A DNA stretch of 7,908 nucleotides from an uncultured Bacteroidales bacterium (lineage in GTDB: Bacteria; Bacteroidota; Bacteroidia; Bacteroidales; UBA932), in the NCBI GenBank assembly GCA_905235775.1, contig CAJOMY010000081.1, positions 1 to 7,908 of the forward strand. The letters run 5' to 3'. Position numbers and translations under genes: made by a program. Below the pieces are notes generated by a model. It worked only from the letters and a program-made list of their open reading frames with translations. It ran no database searches and was not told the origin of the DNA. Of the stretch, positions 1 to 6,685 are shown in pieces (positions within the stretch are counted from its first letter, which is position 1; every line of letters starts with the position of its first letter).

Positions 1-391
1 GTGCGGTTCGATGTTCGCCGGTACGGAGGAGTCCCCGGGCGAGACCATCATCTACAGCGGCCGCAAGTTCAAGGCTTACCGCGGCATGGGTTCCATCGAT
101 GCCATGGCGGCGGGCTCCAAGGACCGCTATTTCCAGGACGACAAGGTCGAGCTCAAGAAGCTGGTCCCGGAAGGCATCGTCGGCCGCGTGCCGTACAAGG
201 GAACCCTCTCCGAGACGGTTTACCAGCTCGTCGGCGGCCTGCGCTCCGGCATGGGATACTGCGGCGCCAAGGACCTGCAGGCCCTCAAGCTGGCCCGGTT
301 CACCCGCGTGACGGCCAGCGGCATGGCGGAAAGCCACCCGCACGACATCACCATTACCAAGGAGACCCCTAACTACACCCGCGGTGAATAA
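1..391 (+). CDS. guaB: IMP dehydrogenase, C-terminal part (5' end outside the window)
   Basis: IMP dehydrogenase oxidises IMP to XMP with NAD+, the rate-limiting step of cytosolic guanine nucleotide synthesis. Only the last ~129 codons are present; full codons begin at base 2 and the frame is open to the left edge, so the ATG at 11 is an internal methionine. Visible family motifs are GSMFAGTEESPGE at the start (phosphate-binding side of the barrel), the active-site flap YRGMGSIDAM, the catalytic flap arginine in EGIVGRVPYKG, QLVGGLRSGMGYCGAKD, and the C-terminal ESHPHDITITKE with its family-typical end. The catalytic cysteine loop and CBS domains would lie upstream and cannot be judged. The TAA stop (389-391) lies inside the start of guaA, an 8-base overlap that suggests co-transcription and translational coupling. 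Identification is firm from the motifs and from the guaA neighbour. Confidence 0.96.
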   Translation, partial: CGSMFAGTEESPGETIIYSGRKFKAYRGMGSIDAMAAGSKDRYFQDDKVELKKLVPEGIVGRVPYKGTLSETVYQLVGGLRSGMGYCGAKDLQALKLARFTRVTASGMAESHPHDITITKETPNYTRGE

Positions 392-1964
392 AATCCTGAT
401 CCTCGATTTCGGCTCCCAGGTCACGCAACTCATTGGCCGCCGCCTGCGGGAGTTGAATGTCTATTGTGAAATATATCCGTTCGACAAGGCGCCAGACGCG
501 GACGAGTCCGTCCGGGGCGTGATTCTGTCCGGCAGTCCCTGCTCCGTGCGGGACGCCAACGCCCCGCAAGTGGATTTGGACCGCTACAAGGGCCGTCTGC
601 CGCTGCTGGGCATCTGCTACGGTGCGCAGTACATCGCGCATCGCTGCGGCGGCCGGGTGGAAGGATCCGTGGCGCGCGAATACGGCCGCGCGATACTGGA
701 CGTCGTCCGGCCCGATTCTCCGCTCCTGCAGGGCGTCCGTACGCATTCCCAGGTGTGGATGTCGCACGGCGACACGATCTCCGCGCTCCCGAAGGGAGCC
801 GAAGTGATTGGCTCGACGGCCGATGTGGCCAACGCCGCCTATCAGATCGTCGGCGAGCAGACCTACGCGGTGCAGTTCCATCCGGAGGTGTTCCATACGG
901 AGGAAGGGTCGAAGATCCTGTCCAATTTCGCCCTGGGCATCTGCGGCCTGACGGGGGACTGGACGCCGGATTCCTTCATCGAGACGACCGTCGCCGACCT
1001 GCGCGCGCGAATTGGTGGCGACCAGGTGATCCTGGGCCTGAGCGGCGGCGTGGACTCCACGGTCGCAGGCGTGCTGCTCAACAAGGCCATCGGCCACCAG
1101 CTGACCTGTATCTTCGTGAACAACGGCCTGCTGCGCAAGAACGAGTTCGAGGATGTGCTCGAATCGTACCGCGACATGGGCCTGAACGTTATCGGGGCCG
1201 ACGCCTCGAAGGAATTCCTCACCGCCCTCTCGGGCGTGAGCGAGCCGGAGCAGAAGCGCAAAATCATCGGCCGGCTCTTCGTGGAGACTTTCGACCGGTA
1301 CGCCAAACAGATCAAAAATGCCCGCTGGCTGGCCCAGGGGACCATCTATCCCGACGTCATTGAGAGTGCCGGCATCCCCGGCATCGCCTCCAAGATCAAG
1401 AGCCACCACAACGTGGGCGGCCTGCCGGAGGAGATGAACCTGAAGATCGTGGAGCCGTTGCGCATGCTCTTCAAGGACGAAGTGCGCCGCGTGGGCCGCG
1501 CCCTCGGAATCAAGGAAGAACTCGTAGGGCGTCATCCGTTCCCGGGCCCTTCACTCGCCATCCGCATAATCGGCGATGTGACGGAGGAGAAACTGCGCGT
1601 GCTGCGCGAAGCGGACGACATTTTCATCCGTGGCCTGCGCAATTACGACTGTAGCGGCATGGGTTTTCCGTGCGCCTCGGATCCGCGTGTAATGGCCACC
1701 AACCTCTATGACGCCATCTGGCAGGCGGGGGTGATCCTGCTGCCGGTCAAGAGCGTCGGCGTGATGGGAGACGAGCGCACCTATGAGAATCCCGTTGCGT
1801 TGCGCGCGGTGGTGTCGACGGACGCGATGACGGCGGACTGGTTCCACTTCCCGTACGACTTCCTCGCGGACGTCAGCAACGAGATCATCAACCGGGTGCG
1901 CGGCGTGAACCGCGTCGTTTACGACATCTCGTCGAAGCCGCCCGCAACGATCGAATGGGAATAA
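384..1964 (+). CDS. guaA: GMP synthase (glutamine-hydrolysing)
   Basis: GMP synthase aminates XMP to GMP using glutamine and ATP in the cytosol. The 526-residue product matches the usual length (about 510-525). The N-terminal class I glutamine amidotransferase domain opens with ILDFGSQVTQLIGRR. It carries the nucleophile Cys78 in LLGICYGAQ and the His166/Glu168 pair in VQFHPEV. The ATP-pyrophosphatase domain follows, with its PP-loop LGLSGGVDST at residues 217-226. Further conserved stretches are GTIYPDVIES, KSHHNVGGLPE and GRHPFPGPSLAIRI, and the C-terminal dimerisation domain ends in KPPATIEWE. GTG at 384 is chosen because it places the protein start directly before the conserved ILDFGSQ strand and no nearby ATG would keep it. 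It overlaps the guaB stop by 8 bases, so translation is probably coupled. A strong terminator follows at 1997-2030. All catalytic motifs look intact. Confidence 0.98.
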   Translation: MNKILILDFGSQVTQLIGRRLRELNVYCEIYPFDKAPDADESVRGVILSGSPCSVRDANAPQVDLDRYKGRLPLLGICYGAQYIAHRCGGRVEGSVAREYGRAILDVVRPDSPLLQGVRTHSQVWMSHGDTISALPKGAEVIGSTADVANAAYQIVGEQTYAVQFHPEVFHTEEGSKILSNFALGICGLTGDWTPDSFIETTVADLRARIGGDQVILGLSGGVDSTVAGVLLNKAIGHQLTCIFVNNGLLRKNEFEDVLESYRDMGLNVIGADASKEFLTALSGVSEPEQKRKIIGRLFVETFDRYAKQIKNARWLAQGTIYPDVIESAGIPGIASKIKSHHNVGGLPEEMNLKIVEPLRMLFKDEVRRVGRALGIKEELVGRHPFPGPSLAIRIIGDVTEEKLRVLREADDIFIRGLRNYDCSGMGFPCASDPRVMATNLYDAIWQAGVILLPVKSVGVMGDERTYENPVALRAVVSTDAMTADWFHFPYDFLADVSNEIINRVRGVNRVVYDISSKPPATIEWE

Positions 1965-1982
1965 TCCTTTGGGGCAAGTCCG

Positions 1983-2825
1983 TTATTTGCCCTTTGAAAG
2001 CCGGCTGAGCACCCAGTCGGCTTTTATTTTGTCGATGATGGCCGTGACCACGCGATAGGCGGGGGCGTCAGCGGTGTAAACGGCCGGCACGGCGAAGCCC
2101 ACGCGCCCCTGGCGCTTCAGTTTCGCCGCCGTGGCGCGCTTGCGCTCGTTGTCCGGGTCATAGACGGCAATGGCATGGCCGCCGAACTGTCCCATCAGCT
2201 TCATGCAGGGGACGTCGGTGTCACCGTCTCCGAAATAGATCATGTGCGTGAAGGGGACGCGCTTCTTGTCCTCGGCCATGGATTCGTTGACCTGCTTCTT
2301 GTCGCCGGCGCTGAAGATTCCCTTGCTGATCTTGAAGAGGAACTGCGTCTTGGTGGTATAATCCACGGAGATGCCCGGCCACTCGGCTTCACCGTTTTCG
2401 TCGTAGAGGAAGGTGCCGGCGAAAATATGCTTGAATTCGTGGGCGATAGGGCTTCCCTCGACGATCTCCTTGAGGCCGGAAGAGTTGATGTAATGCTCGA
2501 CCTTGACGCCGTGCGCGTCTCCGTAGCGATTGACGAGCTGGAACCATTCGCGCACGCCCTCGAAAAGTTCGATGTCCCGGCCGAAGCGCAGAAAGTCCTC
2601 GCGGCGGAGCTTGACGCCGGTGCGCCGGGCTTCGTCGTACATCAGTTTCATATAGGCCAGCACGTTGGAGGCATCCTGCCCGACGGCGATGTGGTCGCTC
2701 ATCCGCCAGAACTCCTCGGCCGTCTTGCCGACGGCCTGGATAAAGCCGAATTCCTGCATGTTGCCGGGGGAGAGGGTCCCGTCATAATCATATATCAGTG
2801 CGACGATCGGTTTCTTCTGCGCCAT
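1983..2825 (-). CDS. HAD-superfamily hydrolase (phosphoserine-phosphatase-like fold)
   Basis: This 280-residue soluble protein has the four HAD motifs. Motif I is IYDYDGTLS, with nucleophile Asp13 and acid/base Asp15. Motif II is INSSG at 113-117. The motif III lysine is probably Lys159 in DYTTKT. Motif IV is YFGDGDTDVP, with Asp200 and Asp204 likely binding Mg2+. About 95 mostly helical residues between motifs I and II would form a C1-type cap, as in phosphoserine phosphatases and related small-molecule phosphatases. The expected chemistry is Mg2+-dependent phosphate-ester hydrolysis through an aspartyl-phosphate; the substrate cannot be told from the sequence. There is no signal peptide or membrane segment. 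ATG at 2825 is well placed, 12 codons before motif I. It is convergent with guaA and divergent from the acyl-CoA ligase, so it appears to be transcribed alone. The last codons contain the guaBA terminator. The family call is firm and the substrate is unknown. Confidence 0.9.
   Translation of the reverse strand: MAQKKPIVALIYDYDGTLSPGNMQEFGFIQAVGKTAEEFWRMSDHIAVGQDASNVLAYMKLMYDEARRTGVKLRREDFLRFGRDIELFEGVREWFQLVNRYGDAHGVKVEHYINSSGLKEIVEGSPIAHEFKHIFAGTFLYDENGEAEWPGISVDYTTKTQFLFKISKGIFSAGDKKQVNESMAEDKKRVPFTHMIYFGDGDTDVPCMKLMGQFGGHAIAVYDPDNERKRATAAKLKRQGRVGFAVPAVYTADAPAYRVVTAIIDKIKADWVLSRLSKGK
1997..2030 (+). terminator. Intrinsic terminator of guaBA, inside the 3' end of the HAD gene
   Basis: The arms AAAGCCGGCTG (1997-2007) and CAGTCGGCTTT (2014-2024) form an 11-bp stem with one G-U pair and a 6-base loop (AGCACC). 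A run of T broken by one A (2022-2030) follows. It lies 33 bases after the guaA stop on the + strand. The same bases encode the last residues of the convergent HAD protein on the - strand. In that direction the hairpin is not followed by a good U-tract, so it should act mainly on the guaBA transcript. Confidence 0.8.
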
Positions 2826-2960
2826 AGTTCACCACTTATTATTGCATTTCGCCCCAAATATCGGAATAATTCGCCACATACACGCACGCGAGGTTGCTTT
2901 TTGTCTCGTTATCGTCTATTTTTGCGGCATAACCAATCGGGTTTATACAAAACCAACAAT
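2826..2960. promoter_or_regulatory. Divergent intergenic promoter region
   Basis: These 135 AT-richer bases separate the starts of the HAD gene (-) and the acyl-CoA ligase gene (+), so they should contain both promoters. On the - strand, the complement of 2855-2862 reads GATATTTG, one base off the Bacteroidota -7 consensus TAnnTTTG and about 30 bases before the HAD start; no clear -33 TTTG accompanies it. A 6-base direct repeat TTCGCC occurs at 2848 and 2870, 22 bases apart, and may be chance. No Shine-Dalgarno sequence is visible before either start, as is usual in this phylum. Confidence 0.55.
2893..2924 (+). promoter_or_regulatory. Candidate sigma-ABfr-type promoter for the acyl-CoA ligase gene
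   Basis: TATTTTTG at 2917-2924 fits the Bacteroidota -7 consensus TAnnTTTG exactly. GTTG at 2893-2896 lies 20 bases upstream, a suitable distance for the -33 TTTG element but with one mismatch; a perfect TTTG at 2900-2903 is too close (13 bases). Transcription would start near 2930, leaving a leader of about 30 bases before the ATG at 2961. This is a consensus match by eye only. Confidence 0.5.
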
Positions 2961-4607
2961 ATGGAGCATTATCCCCACTACCTGGAGCGTCTGCAGAATG
3001 CGACGCGGAAATTCTGGGACAAAGCCGCTCTCAACAACATCGGCGGTGAGTCCTTTACCTACGGCCAGATGGCCACGCAGATTGAAAAGTTCCACCTTGT
3101 CTTCGAGAAGCTCGGCGTTCGGAAGGGCGAGAAGATTGCTCTCTGGGCCCGCAATGGGGCCACCTGGGGCATGTCTTACCTTGCCGTCAACACGTACGAG
3201 ACCGTGATTGTGCCGCTGCTGGCGGACTTCACGCCCCAAGGCGCCACCTTCCTGGTGAACCACTCCGAGAGTATCGCCCTCTTCACCAACGAGGACAAGT
3301 GGAAACAGCTGGATATCGCCGCGATGCCCGACGTCCGCTTCGTGGTGGATGTGGACAGCTGGAAGCTCCTCTATGCCGCCGATGACGCGACGGCTGCCGT
3401 CTTTGCGGAGATGGACGCCCTGTTCGCCGCCAAGTGGCCCGACGGCTACGGCCCCGGTGATGTGGTCTTCCCGACCGACAACTGGGACAATCTGTCCACC
3501 ATCAACTATACCTCCGGCTCCACCGGAGACCCGAAGGGCGTCATGCTGACCTACCGGAACTTCTGTTCCAACGTGGACTTCAGCCAGCGCCACGTGCCCG
3601 CCGGCGACAAGATGGTCTCCATGCTCCCGATGGCCCACATGTACGGCCTCGTGATCGAGTTCATCTACCCGCTCTGCAACGGCACCGCCATCTACTGGCT
3701 GGGCAAGGCCCCGACTCCGGCCACGCTGCTCAAGGCCTTCGCCGAAGTCAAGCCCTACCTGCTCATCACCGTGCCCCTCGTGATGGAGAAAATCTACAAG
3801 TCCAAGATCAAGCCCACCCTGGACAAGCCCGCGGTAAAATTCCTCCTCAAGATCCCCGGCGTCAACCAGATCATCTACAAGAAGATCAAGGACGGCCTCG
3901 TACAGGCATTCGGCGGCAACGTGGAGGAGTTCATCATGGGCGGCGCCGCCCTGAATCCCGAGGTCGAGCGGGTTTTCAAGAAAATCAAGTTCCCGTACCT
4001 CGTCGGCTACGGCATGACCGAGGCCTGCCCGCTGCTCGCCTACGAGCACTGGACCAAATACGTGCCCGGCTCCTGCGGCAAGGCGGTCGATTGCGCCACC
4101 GTGCGCATCGACTCCGAGGATCCCCAGCACATCGCCGGCGAGATCCAGGCCAAGGGCGAAAACATCACCATCGGCTACTTCAATAATCCGGAAGCTTCCG
4201 CCAACGCCTTCACGGAGGACGGTTTCCTGCGCACCGGCGACCTGGGCATCATGGACAAGGACGGCAATATCTTCATCAAGGGCCGCTCCAAGAGCATGAT
4301 CCTTACCGCCAACGGACAAAATGTCTATCCCGAGGAACTCGAAGCCATCGTCAACAACCAGCCTTACGTATCTGAATCCGTCGTTGTGGACCGCGCCGGC
4401 AAGATCGTGGCGCTGGTCTACCTGGACAAAGACGCCATCAAGGCGGCCGGACTGGACGACGAAGCCGTCTCCGACCTGCCCGAGAAGATCTGTGCCGGTG
4501 CCAACCGTCAGCTGCCGAACTATAGCCATATCGCCAAAGTCGAGACCGTGCTCGTGCCCTTCGAGAAGACCCCGAAGATGTCCATCAAGCGTTTCCTTTA
4601 TAAATAG
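2961..4607 (+). CDS. AMP-forming acyl-CoA ligase (long-chain fatty-acid-CoA ligase type)
   Basis: This 548-residue protein belongs to the ANL adenylating superfamily, which activates a carboxylic acid as acyl-AMP and passes it to coenzyme A. The large N-terminal domain has the P-loop TSGSTGDPKG at 184-193, followed by LPMAHMYG. It also has the adenine-binding YGMTEACP motif at 350-357. RTGDLG at 424-429 holds the ATP-ribose-binding Asp427, and the hinge KGRSKSMI at 440-447 holds Arg442. The small C-terminal domain starts with NGQNVYPEELE and ends in KTPKMSIKRFLYK, where a lysine (539 or 543) should be the adenylation lysine. The long-chain fatty acid substrate is inferred from overall resemblance to FadD/LC-FACS proteins. 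ATG at 2961 is chosen because the family N-terminus begins here; the frame is open much further upstream, but that part is only antisense to the HAD gene. There is no signal peptide. It is probably monocistronic, between its own promoter and a terminator at 4645-4681. Confidence 0.93.
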   Translation: MEHYPHYLERLQNATRKFWDKAALNNIGGESFTYGQMATQIEKFHLVFEKLGVRKGEKIALWARNGATWGMSYLAVNTYETVIVPLLADFTPQGATFLVNHSESIALFTNEDKWKQLDIAAMPDVRFVVDVDSWKLLYAADDATAAVFAEMDALFAAKWPDGYGPGDVVFPTDNWDNLSTINYTSGSTGDPKGVMLTYRNFCSNVDFSQRHVPAGDKMVSMLPMAHMYGLVIEFIYPLCNGTAIYWLGKAPTPATLLKAFAEVKPYLLITVPLVMEKIYKSKIKPTLDKPAVKFLLKIPGVNQIIYKKIKDGLVQAFGGNVEEFIMGGAALNPEVERVFKKIKFPYLVGYGMTEACPLLAYEHWTKYVPGSCGKAVDCATVRIDSEDPQHIAGEIQAKGENITIGYFNNPEASANAFTEDGFLRTGDLGIMDKDGNIFIKGRSKSMILTANGQNVYPEELEAIVNNQPYVSESVVVDRAGKIVALVYLDKDAIKAAGLDDEAVSDLPEKICAGANRQLPNYSHIAKVETVLVPFEKTPKMSIKRFLYK

Positions 4608-4610
4608 CCT

Positions 4611-4625
4611 GTGACAATTTGTCAC
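4611..4625. promoter_or_regulatory. 15-base perfect palindrome between the ligase gene and htpG
   Basis: GTGACAATTTGTCAC is a 7-bp inverted repeat around one central base, starting 4 bases after the ligase stop. As RNA it could form at most a 5-bp stem with a 5-base loop and has no T-run, so a two-fold-symmetric protein-binding site is likelier than a terminator. The TGTGA and TCAC half sites recall Crp/Fnr-type operators, but the spacing is 7 rather than the classical 6. Its role is inference. Confidence 0.4.
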
Positions 4626-4644
4626 TGGAACAGCATTTGAATCG

Positions 4645-4681
4645 ACAGGGTCGGTCCGCAACGGGCCGACCCTGTTTGTTT
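4645..4681 (+). terminator. Strong intrinsic terminator hairpin after the acyl-CoA ligase gene
   Basis: The arms at 4645-4657 and 4663-4675 pair over 13 bp with a single G-U pair, closed by the 5-base loop GCAAC. The outer ten pairs (ACAGGGTCGG with CCGACCCTGT) are perfect. TTTGTTT follows at 4675-4681. It starts 37 bases after the ligase stop, a normal place for a terminator. Only 16 bases remain between its T-run and the htpG ATG, so the htpG promoter must overlap it or lie upstream of it. Confidence 0.85.
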
Positions 4682-4697
4682 CAAAATACACAAAGAT

Positions 4698-6593
4698 ATG
4701 GCAACCAAGACATTGAAAGGCAAAATCGGCGTGACCACGGAAAACATCTTCCCGGTGATCAAGCAGTTTCTCTATTCTGACCATGAGATTTTCCTGCGCG
4801 AGCTCGTCGCCAACGCGGTGGATGCTTCGCAGAAGATGAAAGCCCTCGCCTCCAGCGGCGATTTCAAGGGTGAACTTGGCGATCTCAAAGTGCGCATCGA
4901 GCTGGACGAGAAGAAGAAGACCCTGAAAATCATCGACCGGGGCATCGGCATGACCGAAGAGGAAGTGGACCGTTATATCAACCAGATCGCGTTCTCCTCC
5001 GCCGGCGAGTTTCTCGAGAAGTACAAGGACCAGCTCGGCTCCATCATCGGCCACTTCGGCCTGGGCTTCTACTCCGCCTTCATGGTGAGCAAGAAGGTCA
5101 CCATCGACACCCTCAGCTGGCAGGAAGGCGCGAAGCCGGTGCGCTGGTCTTGCGACGGTTCGCCGGAATACTCGATGGGGGCCGGCAAACAGGAGGACCG
5201 CGGCACCGTGATTACCCTCTATCTGGACGACGATTCCGAAGAATACGCCTCCCAGGGCCGTATTTCCCAGCTGCTGGGCAAATACTGCAAGTTCATGCCA
5301 GTCCCCGTGGTTTTTGGCAAGAAGACCGAGTGGAAGGATGGCAAGAGCGTCGAGACCGACGAGGACAATGTCATCAACAACATCGATCCCATCTGGATCA
5401 AGGCCCCGGCGGATCTGAAGGACGAGGATTATCTCAAGTTCTACCGCGAACTCTACCCGATGGAGGAAGATCCCATGTTCTGGATCCACCTCAATGTCGA
5501 TTATCCCTTCACCCTGACCGGTGTGCTCTATTTCCCGAAGATCAAGGAGCGCATGGCTATCGACAAGAACAAGATCCAGCTCTACTGCAACCAGATGTTC
5601 GTGACCGAGCACGTGGACAATATCGTTCCGGATTTCCTGACCCTGCTGCACGGCGTCATCGACTCTCCGGACATCCCGCTCAACGTCTCCCGCAGCTACC
5701 TGCAGAGCGATGCCAACGTCAAGAAGATCAGCACCTACATCACCAAGAAGGTGGCCGACCGGCTGGAGGAGATCTTCAAGGAGCAGCGCGAGCAGTTCAA
5801 GCAGAAATGGGACAACATCAAGCTGTTCATCGAGTACGGTATGCTCTCCGACGAGAAGTTCTGCGAGCGCGCCCTGAAGTTCGCCCTGCTCAAGAACACC
5901 GACGGGAAGTATTTCAGCCTCGAGGACTATCGCAGCGCCATCGAGCCTGTGCAGACGGACAAGGACAAGACCGTGGTCTATCTCTATGCCACCAAGCCCG
6001 CCGAGCAGTACAGTTGGATCGAAGCTGCGAAGAACAAAGGCTACGACGTCCTGCTGATGGACTGCGAACTGGACAGCCATTTCGTGGGCCTGCTCGAAGC
6101 CAGGGTGGAGCACAGCCGCTTCGCCCGCGTGGACAGCGACTCCGTGGACAATCTCATCCCGAAGGAGGAAAAGGTCAAGCCGGAGATGTCCGAAGAGGAC
6201 CAGAAGACGCTCGACGAACTCTTCAAGGCTGTCCTCCCGGAAGGCAACGACTACATGGTTGATGCGCAGAATCTGGGCGAGGGCGCCGCGCCGGTGCTCA
6301 TTACCCAGAGCGAATTCATGCGCCGCTACCGCGAAATGAGCGCCCTGGGCGGGGGAATGAATTTCTACGGCACCATGCCGGAGGCCTACAACATCATCGT
6401 GAACATGGAGAACCCGCTGGTTGCGAAGATCTGGGACGGCAAGAAAGAAGCCGCCGGGACTTCGGCGGCTGACTTTGCCAAAGGGAATGAACTGCTGCAG
6501 CAGGTCGTGGATCTGGCCCTGCTCGGCAACGGCAGGCTCAAGGGCAAGGCCCTCGCCGACTTCATCGCCCGCAGCGAGAAGCTCCTGCAATAG
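4698..6593 (+). CDS. htpG: Molecular chaperone HtpG (bacterial Hsp90)
   Basis: HtpG is a cytosolic dimeric ATP-dependent chaperone that remodels late-stage folding clients, often together with DnaK. The 631-residue length is close to E. coli HtpG (624). The N-terminal GHKL ATPase domain shows ELVANAVDA with the catalytic Glu35 and Mg-binding Asn39. It also shows DRGIGMT with ATP-contacting Asp80, the lid segment QIAFSSAGEF, and the glycine-rich IGHFGLGFYSAFMV near 117-130. GTVITLYL follows. The middle domain contains PLNVSRSYLQSD, whose arginine should contact the ATP gamma-phosphate. The C-terminal domain holds the GGGMNFYG segment and a helical end. The family-typical N-terminus GKIGVTTENIFPVIKQFLYSD supports ATG at 4698. 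The leader is A-rich with no Shine-Dalgarno sequence. I found no CIRCE element or clear TAnnTTTG box in the 90-bp gap, so its regulation is open. Confidence 0.97.
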   Translation: MATKTLKGKIGVTTENIFPVIKQFLYSDHEIFLRELVANAVDASQKMKALASSGDFKGELGDLKVRIELDEKKKTLKIIDRGIGMTEEEVDRYINQIAFSSAGEFLEKYKDQLGSIIGHFGLGFYSAFMVSKKVTIDTLSWQEGAKPVRWSCDGSPEYSMGAGKQEDRGTVITLYLDDDSEEYASQGRISQLLGKYCKFMPVPVVFGKKTEWKDGKSVETDEDNVINNIDPIWIKAPADLKDEDYLKFYRELYPMEEDPMFWIHLNVDYPFTLTGVLYFPKIKERMAIDKNKIQLYCNQMFVTEHVDNIVPDFLTLLHGVIDSPDIPLNVSRSYLQSDANVKKISTYITKKVADRLEEIFKEQREQFKQKWDNIKLFIEYGMLSDEKFCERALKFALLKNTDGKYFSLEDYRSAIEPVQTDKDKTVVYLYATKPAEQYSWIEAAKNKGYDVLLMDCELDSHFVGLLEARVEHSRFARVDSDSVDNLIPKEEKVKPEMSEEDQKTLDELFKAVLPEGNDYMVDAQNLGEGAAPVLITQSEFMRRYREMSALGGGMNFYGTMPEAYNIIVNMENPLVAKIWDGKKEAAGTSAADFAKGNELLQQVVDLALLGNGRLKGKALADFIARSEKLLQ

Positions 6594-6600
6594 ATTTCGC

Positions 6601-6678
6601 CCTGCACGGGACCGTCCCCCTGGAAAGCCAGTAAAAACCCTTGCGGGAAGGCTTTCCAGGGGGACGGTTCCGTGCGGG
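6601..6678. repeat. Long imperfect palindrome (29-bp stem) between htpG and the GH97 gene
   Basis: The left arm 6601-6629 and right arm 6650-6678 pair over all 29 positions around a 20-base loop (6630-6649). The only two departures from Watson-Crick, 6610/6669 and 6603/6676, are G-U pairs in the + strand RNA. The arms share the core GACGGT and GGCTTTCCAGGGGG. It begins 7 bases after the htpG stop and ends 7 bases before the GH97 stop, so it fills the convergent gap. No T-run follows on either strand, so it is not a canonical intrinsic terminator, although so stable a stem could still stop or protect both transcripts. A REP-like or MITE-like palindrome is an alternative. Confidence 0.75.
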
Positions 6679-6685
6679 CTGTCCG

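Noticed and set aside
369..1535. 388-codon open frame on the - strand inside guaA
   Set aside because: It is fully antisense to the intact guaA gene, with no recognisable domain; it is a codon-bias shadow.
1972..1992. Small hairpin GGGCAA/TTGCCC in the guaA-HAD gap
   Set aside because: The stem is 6 bp with a 9-base loop and a poor T-run on both strands; a much better terminator for guaA follows at 1997-2030. It may contribute to ending the HAD transcript, but I cannot support that.
2929..2948. Imperfect inverted repeat ATAACC...GGGTTTAT in the ligase leader
   Set aside because: The arms need shifts or bulges to pair and are AT-rich, so chance is the simplest explanation.
2175..2960. Upstream extension of the acyl-CoA ligase frame, which would give an 810-residue protein
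   Set aside because: The extra 262 residues are antisense to the HAD gene and resemble no domain. The ligase family start and a candidate promoter lie at 2961 and just before it.
4608..4697. Possible CIRCE (HrcA) or standard TAnnTTTG promoter for htpG
   Set aside because: No TTAGCACTC/GAGTGCTAA arms are present, and the only TTTG runs (4618, 4636, 4675) have no TAnnTTTG box at the right spacing.
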